In this document: positions 8,845 through 17,215 of the stretch, one piece after another | Position numbering within the stretch: the first letter of the stretch is position 1 | Layout of the letters: every line of letters starts with the position of its first letter | Source of the DNA: Nematocida parisii ERTm1 | Taxonomy: Eukaryota; Microsporidia | DNA: 64,000 bases | Assembly (NCBI RefSeq): GCF_000250985.1 | Contig: NW_013524650.1 | Span: 119,093 to 183,092 of the forward strand | Direction of reading: 5' to 3' | Notes under the pieces: generated by a model | The model's input: the letters and a program-made list of their open reading frames with translations, nothing else | What the model was told of the DNA's origin: nothing | Databases searched by the model: none | Program-made: the position numbers and the translations under genes

Positions 8845-9819
8845 TTATTCTTCTATGGGTGACTCTGAAGTATTTTCTAAAGGGCTCTCTGAATTTAGGG
8901 TTAGATCGGGTTTTACCTCATCAACGCTTTGCTTCCGAATGGGAAGATTCTCTTTCAGTGCACATTCCCAGTCCTTGCACTGGCTGTACGATAATAAAAT
9001 GTTAAACACATGAAGTGTGCTAAGAACAGTTGATGAACTGAGCTTCTGTCTAATTGGCAATTTAGCAGTCTTGAACTTCCCATTAAATAACTTTTCTGTG
9101 TATCCCTTGTGTCTGTTCCTGTCAACTAATCCACCTATCACATAAACACAGTCCTCTTCCATCTCAGTTAATTCATCAGATGCATCAGCAGTTAACACAA
9201 TAATATTCGTATGCGATAAACCATTCCATGCACTATTAGTCACAGAATCAGTCATTGTACAGTTAGTCACTGGCTTATTTCCATTACTCTCTTCAGTCAC
9301 TGGTTTACTTTCACATAGTTCATTAGTTACCTCTCCTTCCTTATTAGTCATGCAGTTAGTCACTTGATCATCAGTCATTGTACAGTTAGTCACTGGCTTA
9401 TTTCCATTACTCTCTTCAGTCACTTTATTATCTGTTACATTTCTGCTTCCTTCTGGGTTGTTTAAGTCTGTTATTGACTCGTCCTTAAACTCAATATTCT
9501 TCCAGTTCTGTACATCTGTCCTGAGATATCCCTGCAGTAACCCTGAATTACCTATGATTAAATTAACAGGTGACTGTGCTACCCTATTAGATGCATATAC
9601 ATACCTTATCTGCTCACATAAACTGCGCATCTCTTTCTCTGTCATTAACTCAAGTCCTCCTAATACTTCTATCCAAACCTTGTACTTTGATGTTACTTGG
9701 TCCTCTGGAGCCTTCTTTCTCTTGGTTCTTTTTGTTTTTTTCTGTTTGTATGACTCTTTAAGTCTTAAATACTTTAACTCCTTTTTCTCTTTCTTTGTTA
9801 GTCTCCTCTTCTCCTCCAT
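8845..9819 (-). CDS. TRM10: tRNA m1G9 methyltransferase Trm10 with a repetitive insertion
   Basis: 324 residues, SPOUT-class enzyme that methylates G9 of tRNAs using SAM. The N-terminus is Lys/Arg-rich (residues 1-35). The C-terminal catalytic signature 'YVIGGLVDRNRHKGYTEK' then 'TAKLPIRQKL' and 'VFNILLSY...DWECAL' is characteristic. Between the two halves of the domain is a Thr/Asn-rich insertion with a near-exact internal repeat (VTEESNGNKPVTNCTMTD twice, 41 codons apart). The upstream GTG is rejected; the ATG at 9817-9819 is used and lies inside the 3' end of the upstream gene (62-bp overlap). Confidence 0.9.
   Translation of the reverse strand: MEEKRRLTKKEKKELKYLRLKESYKQKKTKRTKRKKAPEDQVTSKYKVWIEVLGGLELMTEKEMRSLCEQIRYVYASNRVAQSPVNLIIGNSGLLQGYLRTDVQNWKNIEFKDESITDLNNPEGSRNVTDNKVTEESNGNKPVTNCTMTDDQVTNCMTNKEGEVTNELCESKPVTEESNGNKPVTNCTMTDSVTNSAWNGLSHTNIIVLTADASDELTEMEEDCVYVIGGLVDRNRHKGYTEKLFNGKFKTAKLPIRQKLSSSTVLSTLHVFNILLSYSQCKDWECALKENLPIRKQSVDEVKPDLTLNSESPLENTSESPIEE
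9250..9425 (-). repeat. Direct repeat inside TRM10
   Basis: About 52 bp are repeated exactly, offset 123 bp (at about 9247-9300 and 9370-9423), keeping the reading frame. They encode the repeated VTEESNGNKPVTNCTMTD unit in the non-conserved middle of Trm10. Confidence 0.85.
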
Positions 9820-10105
9820 TATAAAATCTTTTCTTGGCACCCATTCTCATTTTACTGATTTCTCCACACACACCGCACACCCGCATTAAATAATACCCGT
9901 CTGTTTCATGAGATACACGACTGTAACACGTAATACTTGGTATCATAATAGTATAACACTTACATATAGCCCTTTTTACTTCATATGATAACTTTATAAT
10001 CTTCTTATTATGTATCCTTATAAGTACTTGAATAAGTCTCCTGGACACTTTAGTACTCCTGGATATAAAGTGTACTGCTAAGTTTATGTCTCTGTATATG
10101 TCCAT
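9758..10105 (-). CDS. RNase P subunit, Rpr2/Rpp21-like
   Basis: 115 residues from the ATG at 10103-10105. An N-terminal helical part (INLAVHFISRSTK...) leads into 'YEVKRAICKCYTIMIPSIT', then 'YYLMRVCGVCGE'. This matches the Rpr2/Snm1/Rpp21 pattern of helix, R-x-(I/F)-C-x2-C-x(2-4)-L-I-P-G and a second C-x2-C. The first Cys pair is C48-x-C50, one residue shorter than usual; the second is C77-x2-C80. Such proteins bind zinc and are protein subunits of RNase P, which removes 5' leaders from tRNAs. The 3' end overlaps TRM10 by 62 bp in another frame. The start has an AAATTTAT signal and is shared head-to-head with the next gene. Confidence 0.65.
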   Translation of the reverse strand: MDIYRDINLAVHFISRSTKVSRRLIQVLIRIHNKKIIKLSYEVKRAICKCYTIMIPSITCYSRVSHETDGYYLMRVCGVCGEISKMRMGAKKRFYNGGEEETNKEREKGVKVFKT

Positions 10106-10135
10106 ACTTATAAATTTTATTTTTATTTGTGTATA
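10106..10135. promoter_or_regulatory. 30-bp bidirectional start region
   Basis: The whole space between the divergent ATGs of the Rpp21-like gene and the EF-hand gene is 30 bp. It contains TATAAATTTTATTTTTATTT, which reads as an A/T-run start signal in both directions. Confidence 0.55.
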
Positions 10136-10552
10136 ATGAACAGTGCAGTACAGCAAGTCTTTGAAATATTCTCAGATGAGATGAATAATGAATATGTGAA
10201 GAGACAGAATATATTACCATTATTACAGTCATTAGGTTATATTATTAATGAACAAGAATTAAGCACAATATTACCATATGGTAAGGAACTGTACAGCCTT
10301 ACAGATATAAGGAGAATGACTGAGGATAAGGAAATTCCGATACTTACAGTGGAAGATGTGACAAAGGCCTTTCAAGTATTTGATTCTGATAAGGCTGGCA
10401 AATTACCTGTAAGTATAGTAAAAACCATACTTCAATCAGGCACAGAGGGATTTACTGAGGAGGAGACAGATGCGGCACTATCTTTATTAAACCCCACGCC
10501 TGAAGGCATAATTGAGTACACAAAGACCGGGTTATTAAGGAAGGATATTTAA
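10136..10552 (+). CDS. EF-hand protein, calmodulin / myosin light-chain type
   Basis: 138 residues from the ATG at 10136 (the upstream TTG is rejected). It has two EF-hand-like halves. The second has 'KAFQVFDSDKAGKLPVSIV', with Asp at loop positions 1 and 3 and Gly at 6, but Ile at position 12 where Glu is needed for calcium. The first half has no proper loop. Degenerate hands of this kind are usual for myosin essential or regulatory light chains, which bind IQ motifs without calcium. A calmodulin- or centrin-like role is the alternative. Divergent from the Rpp21-like gene with 30 bp between. Confidence 0.7.
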   Translation: MNSAVQQVFEIFSDEMNNEYVKRQNILPLLQSLGYIINEQELSTILPYGKELYSLTDIRRMTEDKEIPILTVEDVTKAFQVFDSDKAGKLPVSIVKTILQSGTEGFTEEETDAALSLLNPTPEGIIEYTKTGLLRKDI

Positions 10553-11349
10553 AAATTTGAAAATTAACAAACGGTTATTTTAATAATAAAAATAATTTAA
10601 GCAGATTATAATAATACGTTATAACCGTATTTACAACCGGATTTATACATTATTTACAGTGTAATTAAGATATTTATGCAATATTTAGAGTATGAATAAA
10701 TATGAATATAACTTATTACACATAGATTATTAATTATTAATTAAAATTTTATTTTATTTATTACACTACAAATATAAATTATAAATCATTGTGTTATTTA
10801 TTATAGCACTAATAGAACAATAAATAATAAATAGTATTTATTACACAATGTGCAATAAGTCCTGTCCTTATGACAGTTCAGTACTTATTACACTACAAAT
10901 ATAAATTATAAATCATTGTGTTATTTATTATAGCACTAATAGAACAATAAATAATAAATAGTATTTATTACACAATGTGCAATAAGTCCTGTCCTTATTA
11001 CAGTTCAGTACTTATTACTTTATAAGATACGTCTAATAAATTATTTATTTATTTGCACACATAAATTTTATTATTAGAATAATCTTACACAATAAATAAT
11101 AAAACTTATTGGTAATTGTGTAATATATATATTATTTTACACATAGTGTAATAAATTTTGCCACTAAAGAATAAATTGCTTAAATTTCACACATACAGTA
11201 TAATAATACTCCCACAGTCTCCTGTAATAGAACCAACCGTATTTATAAAAATAATTTGCCAAAACTTCTAAAATTAATTTTTGAAAGGAACCCCCTTGCT
11301 GTAGTTGTGATCATAAAGAAGTTTTTTAGTAAAAAGTTTTATATCTTCA
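10553..11349. other. Repeat-rich AT spacer
   Basis: 797 bp without a gene. It holds a 127-bp tandem duplication (10760-11013) and further TTACACA/TGTGTAA-type half-palindromes to about 11200. The last bases (AGTAAAAAGTTTTAT) are the start signal of the next gene. Confidence 0.7.
10760..11013. repeat. Two tandem copies of a 127-bp unit
   Basis: Copy 1 is 10760-10886 and copy 2 is 10887-11013; they are nearly identical (one visible difference, TATGACAG against TATTACAG). The unit contains TTACACAATGTGCAATAAG-type partial palindromes also seen in the spacers at 33.2 and 35.6 kb. The duplication is recent, judging by the identity. Confidence 0.9.
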
Positions 11350-13011
11350 ATGGACAACGATACTAAAATAAATCTGGGACAGGAGAACTGGAAAGACTTG
11401 CCAGGACTAGATAAAGTGCCACAGTTGCCTAAAAAAACATCTGTTGACTTATACACAAGACTTCTATTGGACAATGAAGCCTCATGGATTGCCATGGCTA
11501 ATTTATTCAGAGAGTGCAATATGGAGAAGAACATATGCTTTGCATATGAAAAGGCATTATCAAACAATCCTCTGTCAAAGGATGCACTTTCAATGCTTGG
11601 ACCTATTTACAGGAGGAGGAGGGAGTTTGGGAAGGCACTTGATGTATTTTTAAGATTATATAAAGTAATGCAGGGAGAGGACACTGGCACAGCCATAAAC
11701 ATAGCGTACTGTTACCTCATGCTGGACAGATTTTTAGAGAGTCTTGCTTGGTATAAAATGGTTGCAAAGAATGCCTCACAAATAAAGGAGAAGAAAGGGT
11801 TCTTGTGGTACGGGGTGGGTGTATTCTATGAAAGGATGAATAATTTACAGATAGCAGAGGAGGCGTACGCTGCATCTATAAAGATAGACCATACATCAGA
11901 GTATATACCAGAAGTGTACTTCCGACTGGGGGTTACTTACAAGAAGAAAGGGGCAATTACAGCGGCAATGGACTGCTTTGAGTACTTACTGCATAATATT
12001 TCATCGAAGAGTCACCATCCAACTAAGGATGATGTACTGATACAGATAGCACATGCTAATGAATTACAGTCACGTGAGATGGAAGCCATAGATATTCTTA
12101 AAGGAGTGTGCCAGCTCAACCCAAGGCATGAGAAGGCTGCTATGCTTTTATCGTGGTTATATTATAAGGAAAGGAATTGGGAAGTGGCACGGGATGTATT
12201 ATGCACACACCACCCAGAAGCACTCTCTGCATTTTCCTGGTACTTATTAGGGAGGATTGAGCAGAAATTGGAAAATTATGAGGAGGCGTACAGGTGCTAC
12301 AACTTTGCATTAAAACAAGACAGTCAGAATCATATTTATTGGAACAGTTTAGGGGTTCTGTACTTTAACCTGTCACAATATGAAGATGCCATGCGTGCAT
12401 TTAAAGAAGCAAAAAAGCACAATCCCGGGTACGTTGAGGCTGTATATAATTTGGGGGTAGTGCACGAACAATTTGAGAGTACTTTACAGAGCGCACTTGA
12501 AATATATGAGGAGGCCATTGGGATATTCCCAGAGGACAGGCTTGTGCTTGAACGGATTGAAGAGGTTGAAGAAAAATTAACCAGAGAGGGAGAAGATCCT
12601 TCCTCTCCTTATATAGCACCGGACATACCCTTACGTGACGTACTGCCTAACCCAGGGAAGACGCCTTATTTCCTTGCACACTCCCTTCTTGGATACCGAC
12701 CAACTGGGTTTATATTCTCAGCAGCAGAGAAGGATGAGATTGATAAATTAGCAGGGATGTTCCATACGCATAAGGAAGCAAGGCACTCTTATAATTCACA
12801 CCATGAGTACACTGATAATGAAAGAGTCTCCTGTACAAGCAGAGATCCAAATTACCCTGAAGATGTGAATGAAGAAGTGCCAGGGAGAGTACGCCCAGAT
12901 ATGCCTGTACAGAAGGATAGGGATGTTAATACATTTACTGAATACTCTGATGGGTCTAATAGGGATTTTTATGAATATGACCAATCAGAGGAAAGGGTGC
13001 CTGATTCATAG
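11350..13011 (+). CDS. CYC8: Cyc8/Ssn6-type TPR corepressor
   Basis: 553 residues with about ten TPR units at residues 30-405. The run 'FLWYGVGVFYERMNNLQIAE', 'PEVYFRLGVTYKKKGAITAA', 'WYLLGRIEQKLENYEEAYR' and 'IYWNSLGVLYFNLSQYEDAM' follows the Ssn6 repeat order closely, including the distinctive NPIFW-like 'QNHIYWNSLGVLY'. Ssn6 partners Tup1 in a general nuclear transcription corepressor. The C-terminal 130 residues are disordered and charged, and much shorter than the Gln-rich tail of yeast Ssn6. An APC TPR subunit (Cdc23) was considered but fits less well. The ATG at 11350 follows AAAAAGTTTTAT. Confidence 0.8.
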   Translation: MDNDTKINLGQENWKDLPGLDKVPQLPKKTSVDLYTRLLLDNEASWIAMANLFRECNMEKNICFAYEKALSNNPLSKDALSMLGPIYRRRREFGKALDVFLRLYKVMQGEDTGTAINIAYCYLMLDRFLESLAWYKMVAKNASQIKEKKGFLWYGVGVFYERMNNLQIAEEAYAASIKIDHTSEYIPEVYFRLGVTYKKKGAITAAMDCFEYLLHNISSKSHHPTKDDVLIQIAHANELQSREMEAIDILKGVCQLNPRHEKAAMLLSWLYYKERNWEVARDVLCTHHPEALSAFSWYLLGRIEQKLENYEEAYRCYNFALKQDSQNHIYWNSLGVLYFNLSQYEDAMRAFKEAKKHNPGYVEAVYNLGVVHEQFESTLQSALEIYEEAIGIFPEDRLVLERIEEVEEKLTREGEDPSSPYIAPDIPLRDVLPNPGKTPYFLAHSLLGYRPTGFIFSAAEKDEIDKLAGMFHTHKEARHSYNSHHEYTDNERVSCTSRDPNYPEDVNEEVPGRVRPDMPVQKDRDVNTFTEYSDGSNRDFYEYDQSEERVPDS

Positions 13012-13410
13012 ATATCTTAAATGGTTCATTCTTACTGTAATAAAATGGATGTTTTATTAATATTAATGTTTATGAATATTCTGTATTTGAATTATTTAGT
13101 CTGGACACGCCTAGAAGTGCTCAGAATAAGCCTAGAATATTTAAAGTATTATGCATGTACATTAAAAGATAAAATCGGGTTATATCGGGTTATTAAAATA
13201 TTTATAATTTATTCGTTATTATTGAAATTCTCTGTGGAATATGATGAAATCAAAGAAGTCCGGGTTATTACAGTGGGTATGCATAATTCGGGGTATATAG
13301 AATAGTATATTAATAAGTCCTGGTTCTTGTATTATGGCCAATTCCCGAGTATCAGGTATTCTTAAGATAATTCTAATTTAATTTAGAGTAATTCTTATAG
13401 TGTAATAAAT
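13012..13410. other. Spacer with clustered CGGGTTAT elements
   Basis: 399 bp. It has two TCGGGTTAT elements about 10 bp apart (near 13175-13193) and a third related one (CCGGGTTAT near 13259). The 94-codon open frame at 13021-13305 runs through them but has no start signal or recognisable content and is not called. Confidence 0.55.
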
Positions 13411-14661
13411 ATGTTTACACCAATGCGCAGTGCACAGAGTGGAATATTTGATGAACTCTCCACACCGCAGGAGAACAAGCAAAACTTAGTATTATGCGGG
13501 GTAAACACACCGCACAGTCTAAAGCAAATTCATGTACAGTGGGCCGTCAAACTTATAAAAGAATTGCAAATATTTACACTACAGGAGACATACGCAGAAT
13601 TTAAAGAGAAAGAGGATAAAGTACAGGCAAACCCTGCATGGCACGTATCCAGTCCCAGGGAAAAACTGATTTACTTCCAGAAATCAATCAGTGAGAGAAA
13701 AGAAAAAGACTATGCCCCGATTATACCAAAAATAACACTGCTCCTGCAGGCGATAGACATGTACCAGGCAGAAAGCACCACTGAAGTAAGCTGGGATGAT
13801 ATAGTCCTGCCGAAATTAATAGATATTTTAGACCAGCACAACCTAGCAAAAATCTGGCAGATCCCATTTTGCTTTGATTTCCACGATATGCGATCGTGGG
13901 CCATTGCAGTGTCATACGATATCCTGAAAAAAAGGATTCCATGGCGTGCTGTGGTTAAATTAGTGCGAAAAAAAGAAATTCATAAAGTGTTCACTGAGGA
14001 TCTGGACGAGAGTGTAGAAAACACAGATCTGCTTATATCCTTAAGCACGGAAATAGACCTGAATAGACTAACAAAGGAATCAGGCCAATCACAAAAAACA
14101 TCAATAAAATACTTGGCATTCTGTACATTCTGTAATAAAAAAGGGCACATTGTAGAAGTGTGCAATTCACTGCAAAAGCATAAAAGACAGAAAAGCACCG
14201 AGTATACACTTGCAAACTACCAATTCATTGGAGGAGGTGGACGACCATTAAAAAACCCGTCATTTATATACAAAGAAATTGTTTTTTCTGGGCATTCAAT
14301 TACAGGGAGGCACAGCACTGGATCAGATGTAAACCTGCTCAGCTGGCAGATGTACAATAAGATTGCAATAAAAACAGGAGCCGTGAAGATAAAACCCCAT
14401 AATTACGTAATAAAAGATGGAGTGGGCGGAAGAATTCCATCTACTTCTTATATGGAAGGAAGTGTTCATTATAAGAAGAAGTGCGTGGGCGTACACCGAT
14501 TTTTTATAATTAATACAGATGATGAGGCAGAGGCAGATAATATATTTGGTCTATCCCTACTACAGGCACTCACAAAGGTTGACGGACTTACAGTTGAAAA
14601 TATTTCCGAGTGTGAGCTGCTGAGTGGTTCAGCAAGTGGCAGTGGAAGATCTGTGCGGTAG
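13411..14661 (+). CDS. Gag-protease-derived protein, probably domesticated
   Basis: 416 residues, intact frame. Residues about 35-230 are helical and gag-like. A CCHC zinc knuckle follows at C238-x2-C241-x4-H246-x4-C251 (CTFCNKKGHIVEVC). Residues about 285-390 match an LTR-element aspartic protease: 'FSGHSITGRHSTGSDVNLLS' stands where retropepsins have (V/L)-D-T-G-S/A-D/S-x-N-(L/I)-(L/I)-S, and 'IFGLSLLQAL' matches the I-(L/F)-G-x2-L-L motif. The catalytic Asp is Ser302 (codon AGC), so proteolysis is unlikely. No RT, RNase H, integrase or LTR adjoins it. A long intact frame without the enzyme core suggests a host-exapted gag, with RNA or nucleic-acid binding through the knuckle. Confidence 0.75.
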   Translation: MFTPMRSAQSGIFDELSTPQENKQNLVLCGVNTPHSLKQIHVQWAVKLIKELQIFTLQETYAEFKEKEDKVQANPAWHVSSPREKLIYFQKSISERKEKDYAPIIPKITLLLQAIDMYQAESTTEVSWDDIVLPKLIDILDQHNLAKIWQIPFCFDFHDMRSWAIAVSYDILKKRIPWRAVVKLVRKKEIHKVFTEDLDESVENTDLLISLSTEIDLNRLTKESGQSQKTSIKYLAFCTFCNKKGHIVEVCNSLQKHKRQKSTEYTLANYQFIGGGGRPLKNPSFIYKEIVFSGHSITGRHSTGSDVNLLSWQMYNKIAIKTGAVKIKPHNYVIKDGVGGRIPSTSYMEGSVHYKKKCVGVHRFFIINTDDEAEADNIFGLSLLQALTKVDGLTVENISECELLSGSASGSGRSVR

Positions 14662-14750
14662 AATGCAAAAATAATTTTAGGGAATTTCAGATTATTTCTG
14701 GTAGCTTTATTTTTAAATATTGCATTTGCCTGCTGTAGTGATGACTCTGC

Positions 14751-16121
14751 CTAATCATCGGACTCGTCATCTGATTTTTGATTTTCTTGTATGGCTTGGG
14801 AGAGTGCTTCTAGTGTGGTGTACTTGATTTGTGAACCAATTGCTCGCTGTATTGATAAGAGGTCCATTTTGTCTGACTCGCCTGTTGAGAAAGTGATAGA
14901 TACACCTGCTCTATTAAACCTGCCTGTACGACCAATTCTGTGAACGTATGTCTCAATGTCCACTGCTCCAGACTGTTTTCTTGGTATGTCGTAATTGACT
15001 GCTAGGTTAAGCTGGGGCACGTCTAGTCCTCTGCTCAGTACATTTGTAGTGACAAGTGCTTTTGTTTTACCACTCTTAAAATCAGAAATCACCTGGTCTC
15101 TCTGGCTCTTTAATAACTGCCCATGCAGTACATCGGCATCAAATCCGTCCTTTTTCAGATTTTGCTGCACTAATTCTGCCTTGTTTCTTGTGTGCACAAA
15201 AACTATTGACTGTCCTATAGACATCATTTCGTATAGTTTAAGAAGAGTTTTTGTTTTCTGGTTCTCGCTCATTTCCATGTAAAACTGTGTTATGTTGTCT
15301 GGTTTAATGTTTGTCTCTTCTAAATACCAGGTTTTGATGCTCTTAGAGAGCATTGCAATCACTTCCTTCATCTTTACACTGAATGTGGCACTGAATAAAA
15401 CCAATTGCTTGTTCTTTATCTTTTTTACCACAGACACTGTCTGCCCACCCATATCGGCATCTAATAAAGCATCTGCTTCATCTAATATAACCATTTTAAT
15501 TGTGCTATTATTAGACAGCCCGGTGACTATTTTCTTAATTGTTCCAGGCGCACCTATCAATATCTGCTCAGATATCCTTGATACATCCATTTTCTCTACA
15601 ACATCAGGCAGTGCCTGTAACATAGTAAATTCGATTGACTTTGAGAACTTTTCCAGAATAGAAGATATCTGCTTGCTTAAGTCTCTTGTTGGCGTTATAA
15701 TAACTATCTGCGGTGACTTTACACTTTTATCAAGAGCAGACAGTGCACCAACTAAGAATGCAATAGTCTTTCCAGAACCACTGTGGCTCTGAAACGCCAC
15801 ATCCCCGCCCTTTGCTATCTCAGGGATTGACTTTTGCTGTATTGTACTGGGGTTTTTGAACTCCATTGACCGAAGGGCAGCTATTATGTCTTCAGGTATA
15901 GCCAACTCTTCAAATGTCTGCTTGGATAATAGCTCACTTGATAAAAGTGAGTTCTTGTACTCTTCTATGCTAGAATTCTCTTTTTTGGAAACCTCCATCT
16001 GCTGAATCATCTCTAATGCATATTTTATATCATCAGGCAGTTCTTCTGTGCCCTTTTTCTTGGAACCTATGTCCGCTGCATTACTCCCCACAGAAAGACC
16101 ACTCTTCTCATTGTCTGCCAT
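14751..16121 (-). CDS. DBP5: DEAD-box RNA helicase Dbp5
   Basis: 456 residues. The N-terminal extension of about 85 residues precedes 'FKNPSTIQQKSIPEIAKG' (Q motif), SGSGKT (motif I), PTRDL (Ia), DEAD (II), SAT (III), 'TTNVLSRGLDVPQLNLAVNY' (V) and HRIGRTGRF (VI). The Q-motif spacing, 'QSHSGSGKT' and 'NYDIPRK...ETYVHRIGRTG' fit Dbp5, which remodels mRNPs on the cytoplasmic face of the nuclear pore with Gle1 and also aids termination. The convergent neighbour is the gag-like gene, 89 bp away. ATG at 16119-16121. Confidence 0.88.
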   Translation of the reverse strand: MADNEKSGLSVGSNAADIGSKKKGTEELPDDIKYALEMIQQMEVSKKENSSIEEYKNSLLSSELLSKQTFEELAIPEDIIAALRSMEFKNPSTIQQKSIPEIAKGGDVAFQSHSGSGKTIAFLVGALSALDKSVKSPQIVIITPTRDLSKQISSILEKFSKSIEFTMLQALPDVVEKMDVSRISEQILIGAPGTIKKIVTGLSNNSTIKMVILDEADALLDADMGGQTVSVVKKIKNKQLVLFSATFSVKMKEVIAMLSKSIKTWYLEETNIKPDNITQFYMEMSENQKTKTLLKLYEMMSIGQSIVFVHTRNKAELVQQNLKKDGFDADVLHGQLLKSQRDQVISDFKSGKTKALVTTNVLSRGLDVPQLNLAVNYDIPRKQSGAVDIETYVHRIGRTGRFNRAGVSITFSTGESDKMDLLSIQRAIGSQIKYTTLEALSQAIQENQKSDDESDD

Positions 16122-16508
16122 TTTCTAATGTGGTAAAAATATTTTATTTATATACTTATATTTAATAGAAGGCAAGCATGCAGAGACATTTTTATAATTT
16201 CGGGTTATTTCGGGTTTATCATTATTTATAAATATTCCTGTACAACCTATAAAAATACACATATAGTCATAACAGTATCAATAACCATTTGATTATAAAA
16301 TTAATATAAATAGGTATAAACCGTTATTTTAACTAAAATTTGTTTAAAATCAAAATCTTGTTATAAAATAAAACAAATTTATTCTCCAAATACAGTAAAA
16401 ATATCAAAGAATAAATAAATACAAAGTAGAAATATCTGAATAATAAATGAAATTAGCAATTATAATAAAATATATCTGGAAATCATAAATTAATACGCTG
16501 AAATTCCG
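16122..16508. other. AT-rich spacer with CGGGTTAT elements
   Basis: 387 bp. Two tandem TTTCGGGTT elements lie at about 16197-16217, near the Dbp5 5' side. The rest is A/T-rich, and no gene is seen. Confidence 0.6.
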
Positions 16509-17201
16509 TTATTTATTAAGAAAGTACTTTTGGTCTAGTTGTATAAGCTTCCTTTCATATACAAGAATATCTAAAATTCTCTTAACATCATCAAGTGTTA
16601 AAATAACCGAAGATATTTCAGCTCTAAGAAGAAATGCGTGCACGTGCTTTACCTCTGGTAGGGACTCAAATGGAGGAAGTCCGTCACTTCTTGTACTGTT
16701 TAATATCCATTCGTATGCTACATTTTTTATTGCATCAACAAAGCCTGTGTCAAGTTCTGCCTCTTGTGTGAACCACGGACCGTCTCCTAAATCATCTGAT
16801 GGGATTGCATCGTATAGCATGTACACTTTTCTGTTCTGCTTTATAGACTTAACTGACTTAATTAGAAGCCTCTGCTCAAGGGTTTTAAGAAGCTTTGTTA
16901 CAAGATTTTGGTGTAGCCCGCTTTTTGTTCGGATGTCTTTTATCCAGATACCTTCAACACCGACCTCTTTAATAAGAAGATAGATTATTTTCTCTTCTGG
17001 TGTTGAGAATGACTGCGGCTCTGTGTTTCTTCTGTAAACTATTCCGCCTTTTGTTTTAAATACGTCTATGAGAGAGTCTGTGTGCAGGTTGTTTATTTCT
17101 ACTACAATATCCTGGAGTGACATGTCTTTAAATTCATTCTGTATCTCCTGTGTCGTCACTCCAGAGTCTTTTGAAGAAATGAAGTCTAATATGCTGAACA
17201 T
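16509..17201 (-). CDS. RPC34: RNA polymerase III subunit Rpc34 (C34/RPC6)
   Basis: 230 residues, winged-helix protein of the Pol III-specific C31/C34/C82 trimer that contacts TFIIIB in initiation. 'EEKIIYLLIKEVGVEGIWIK' plus 'DIRTKSGLHQNLVTKLLKTL' and 'KSVKSIKQNRKVYMLYDAIP' match the second winged helix and its linker. 'WFTQEAELDTGFVDAIKN' and 'ISSVILTLDDVKRILDILVY' match the C-terminal part. Shorter than the yeast protein (about 317), with the N-terminal winged helix reduced. ATG at 17199-17201, 14 bp from the divergent Pus gene. Confidence 0.88.
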   Translation of the reverse strand: MFSILDFISSKDSGVTTQEIQNEFKDMSLQDIVVEINNLHTDSLIDVFKTKGGIVYRRNTEPQSFSTPEEKIIYLLIKEVGVEGIWIKDIRTKSGLHQNLVTKLLKTLEQRLLIKSVKSIKQNRKVYMLYDAIPSDDLGDGPWFTQEAELDTGFVDAIKNVAYEWILNSTRSDGLPPFESLPEVKHVHAFLLRAEISSVILTLDDVKRILDILVYERKLIQLDQKYFLNK

Positions 17202-17215
17202 CTCAAAATATTTTT
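17202..17215. promoter_or_regulatory. 14-bp bidirectional start region
   Basis: Only 14 bp (CTCAAAATATTTTT-type, near-palindromic) separate the divergent ATGs of RPC34 and the pseudouridine synthase gene. It offers an A/T start signal to both, so any further promoter must lie inside coding DNA. Confidence 0.5.

Noticed and set aside
9458-9889. 143-codon plus-strand frame
   Set aside because: It is antisense to TRM10 and the Rpp21-like gene, both of which have conserved motifs.
13021-13305. 94-codon plus-strand frame after the CYC8 gene
   Set aside because: No start signal, and it runs through repeated CGGGTTAT elements. The composition is that of chance AT-rich DNA.
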